Positions 62,135 through 64,000 of a DNA stretch of 64,000 nt are shown piece after piece (within the stretch, counting starts at the first letter, position 1; every line of letters begins with the position of its first letter). Under the pieces are notes generated by a model. That model did not search any database. It was not told the DNA's origin and worked only from the letters and a program-made list of their open reading frames with translations. Both the position numbers and the translations under genes were made by a program. Source of the DNA: Bradyrhizobium sp. CB3481 (GTDB taxonomy: Bacteria > Pseudomonadota > Alphaproteobacteria > Rhizobiales > Xanthobacteraceae); assembly GCF_029714305.1 (NCBI RefSeq), contig NZ_CP121647.1, positions 1,198,501-1,262,500 of the forward strand. The letters are read 5' to 3'.

Positions 62135-63431
62135 CACGCTGCCGATGACGCTGCGCGTCTACCGGAAACTGTCGTCCGCGATGGTGCCGTTGTCGCCTGC
62201 GGTGATCAGTCGGCGGCTGAAACTCGGCAAGGAAGATCCCGCAAGGATCGGCGAACGCCGCGGCCTGAGCACCGATGCGCGCCCCGCGGGGCCCCTGGTG
62301 TGGATCCACGGCGCCAGTGTCGGCGAGGTGCTGGCGGCGGCGGCGCTGATCGAGCGGCTGCGCGCGCTCAATCTGCGCATCCTGTTGACCTCGGGTACGG
62401 TGACGTCGGCGGCGATCGTCGCCAAGCGCTTTCCACCTGATGTCATCCATCAATACGTGCCCTACGACTCGCCGCGTTACGTCGCGCGCTTCCTCGATCA
62501 CTGGCGGCCTTCGCTCGCATTGTTCATCGAATCCGACCTGTGGCCGAACCTGATCCTGTCGAGCGCGGCGCGGCGGCTGCCGATGGTGCTGATCAACGGG
62601 CGGATGTCGCAGCGCTCGTTTCCGCGTTGGCAGCGGGTGCAGGGCACCATCTCGGCGCTGCTCGACAAGTTCGACGTTTGCCTGGCGCAGTCGCAGACCG
62701 ATGCGGACCGCTTCAGGACGCTCGGCTGTGCCAACGTAGTTGTCACGGGAAACCTCAAGCTCGATGTTCCCGCCCCGCCGGCCGACGGCAACAAGCTCGA
62801 TATGCTGATGTCGATGACGCGCGGCCGTCCGGTCGTGGTCGCGGCCTCGACGCATCCCGGCGAGGAAGAGATCCTGACCGAGACCCACCGGACGCTCTCC
62901 GGATTCTTTCCGGGGCTGCTGACCGTGATCGTGCCGCGGCATCCCGACCGCGGCGAGGCCATCGCCCGCATGATCGCCGCCTCCGGCCTTAATCCCAGCC
63001 TGCGCTCGCGCGAGGAACTGCCGACCGCCACGACCGACATCTATGTCGCCGACACCATGGGCGAACTCGGGCTGTTCTACCGGCTCGCGCCGATCGTGTT
63101 CATGGGCGGCTCGCTGGTCGAGCATGGCGGGCAGAACCCGATCGAGGCGATCAAGCTCGGCGCCTCTGTCGTGCACGGGCCGCACGTTTTCAACTTCACC
63201 GACGTCTATGACGCGCTCGACCAGGCCGGCGGCGCGCGGCGGGCCGATACGCCGGACGCGCTGGTGAAGCAGTTTGGGCAGATGCTCGCCGATCCCAGGG
63301 CGCGCGAGGCCGTACTCGCCGCCTCCGAACGCGTGGTCGGGCAGCTCGGCGGCGCGCTGGAGCGGACGCTCTCCGCGCTGGAGCCGTATCTGTTGCAATT
63401 GCGGATCGAGATGGGAGCCGCCAATGCGTGA
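62127..63431 (+). CDS. waaA: 3-deoxy-D-manno-octulosonic acid transferase (Kdo transferase)
   Basis: 434 residues, a GT30 enzyme. WIHGASVGEVLAAAALIERL holds the conserved Glu, then LTSGTVTSA, VPYDSPRYVARFLDHWRPSL and ESDLWPNLI. The C-terminal half has VVVAASTHPGEEEI and MGGSLVEHGGQNPIEA. It adds Kdo to lipid IVA on the cytoplasmic side of the inner membrane. The TTG at 62127 with GGAGG seven bases upstream is preferred; it overlaps the DUF374 gene by 8 bp. Confidence 0.95.
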   Translation: MANTLPMTLRVYRKLSSAMVPLSPAVISRRLKLGKEDPARIGERRGLSTDARPAGPLVWIHGASVGEVLAAAALIERLRALNLRILLTSGTVTSAAIVAKRFPPDVIHQYVPYDSPRYVARFLDHWRPSLALFIESDLWPNLILSSAARRLPMVLINGRMSQRSFPRWQRVQGTISALLDKFDVCLAQSQTDADRFRTLGCANVVVTGNLKLDVPAPPADGNKLDMLMSMTRGRPVVVAASTHPGEEEILTETHRTLSGFFPGLLTVIVPRHPDRGEAIARMIAASGLNPSLRSREELPTATTDIYVADTMGELGLFYRLAPIVFMGGSLVEHGGQNPIEAIKLGASVVHGPHVFNFTDVYDALDQAGGARRADTPDALVKQFGQMLADPRAREAVLAASERVVGQLGGALERTLSALEPYLLQLRIEMGAANA

Positions 63432-64000
63432 GCCGGGCTTCTGGCACGGCCCCGCTTCGCTCAACTCGCATCTATTGAAGCCGCTCGGTGCGCTCTACGG
63501 CGTCATCGCCGCGAGACGCCTGCAGCACCGGGGATTGAACGCCGGCATTCCCGTGCTCTGCGTCGGCAATTATCATGTCGGCGGCGCCGGCAAGACCCCG
63601 ACCGTGCTGGCGCTGGCAAAACTGCTGCGCGAGCTCGGCGAGACGCCGGTCGTGCTGAGCCGTGGCTATGGCGGCGAATTGCGCGGGCCGGTCAGGGTCG
63701 ATCCGGGCAGGCATAGGGCTTCCGATGTCGGCGATGAACCCTTGATGCTGGCGGTCCATTTGCCGGTGGTCGTCTCGCGCAAGCGCGCGGACGGCGTGCC
63801 GCTGGCGCGGTCGCGAGGCGCGACGGTGATCCTGATGGACGATGGCTTCCAGAACCCGTCGATTGTCAAGGACGCCTCCCTGATCGTGATCGACAGCGAG
63901 CGCGGCATTGGCAATGGGCAAATATTCCCGGCAGGCCCGCTGCGCGCGCCGCTGCGGCCGCAACTCGCGCGTACCGATGCACTGATCATCGTCGGCGATG
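63424..64000 (+). CDS. lpxK: Tetraacyldisaccharide 4'-kinase LpxK (3' end outside window)
   Basis: About 192 residues are visible. MREPGFWHGPASLNSHLLKP is the typical LpxK start, and VGNYHVGGAGKTPTVLALAK carries the P-loop (GAGKT). VLSRGYGGELRG and ILMDDGFQNPSI are further LpxK signatures. The enzyme phosphorylates the 4' position of the lipid A precursor at the inner membrane. It overlaps waaA by 8 bp and is cut by the window end. Confidence 0.95.
   Translation, partial: MREPGFWHGPASLNSHLLKPLGALYGVIAARRLQHRGLNAGIPVLCVGNYHVGGAGKTPTVLALAKLLRELGETPVVLSRGYGGELRGPVRVDPGRHRASDVGDEPLMLAVHLPVVVSRKRADGVPLARSRGATVILMDDGFQNPSIVKDASLIVIDSERGIGNGQIFPAGPLRAPLRPQLARTDALIIVGD

Noticed and set aside
62055..63464. 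Open frame of 469 codons on the minus strand opposite waaA
   Set aside because: Antisense of a well-supported Kdo transferase; the translation is low-complexity (Arg/Gln/His-rich) and has no recognisable domain.

Overview
The window looks like chromosomal DNA from a Bradyrhizobium-like alphaproteobacterium (Nitrobacteraceae). This is inferred from high GC, alphaproteobacterial gene orders (hisZ-hisG; pmbA-IMPase-DUF4170-DUF374-waaA-lpxK; groES-groEL under a CIRCE operator), glycolate oxidase glcDEF, an SbmA/BacA-type exporter fused to its ATPase, and many intergenic palindromic repeats of kinds common in this group. No tRNA, rRNA, CRISPR array, prophage or conjugative element was found. One IS30-family insertion sequence is present.

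Layout. 1-14.5 kb: a Wzx/Wzy-type surface polysaccharide cluster. It holds a chain-length/co-polymerase protein cut by the window edge, a polysaccharide deacetylase, a methyltransferase, three glycosyltransferases, a Wzx-like flippase, an acyltransferase with an SGNH domain, a GH26-like hydrolase, a Wzy-like polymerase/ligase, a JmjC/cupin-like putative dioxygenase and a CelD/BcsL-type acyltransferase. 14.6-21 kb: small and stress genes, including wrbA, a pirin and an SDR facing a divergent LysR regulator, then a Bug-type solute-binding protein. 21-25 kb: a catabolic-looking set, with YbaK, a haloacid dehalogenase, a dienelactone-hydrolase-like enzyme and an amidohydrolase on one strand and two MaoC dehydratases on the other. 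25-29 kb: ribosomal protein L36, a TPR protein, small secreted proteins, an alpha/beta hydrolase and cytochrome c.

29.5-34 kb: glcDEF. 34-40 kb: a histone-H1-like lysine-rich protein, a TorF-type porin, an HPP membrane protein with a frameshift, the SbmA/BacA-like ABC exporter and a lactate/glycolate permease. The permease and glcDEF would fit together as uptake and oxidation of 2-hydroxy acids. 40-43.5 kb: uncharacterised envelope proteins and a ribbon-helix-helix protein. 43.6-46 kb: groES-groEL with a promoter, CIRCE and terminator. 46-50 kb: a lipoprotein, CheZ, an L,D-transpeptidase and a DUF2076 protein. 49.7-54.7 kb: a ChbG/HpnK deacetylase with a GT2 enzyme, hisG/hisZ and rsmE. 54.9-58.6 kb: a secreted protein, ubiA, the IS30 element and a DUF6101 protein. 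58.9-64 kb: pmbA, an inositol-phosphatase-family enzyme and the lipid A/Kdo genes through lpxK, which is cut by the window edge.

The most distinctive non-coding content is a dense set of palindromic repeats from several families. One repeat lies inside groES-groEL, one perfect 40-bp inverted repeat lies inside glcD-glcE, and one repeat copy is split by the IS30 element. Several short palindromes upstream of operons look like operators. No single locus can be declared a new system from sequence alone. The best leads are the JmjC-like protein in the polysaccharide cluster, the lysine-rich DNA-binding-type protein, the candidate operators and the repeats placed inside operons.
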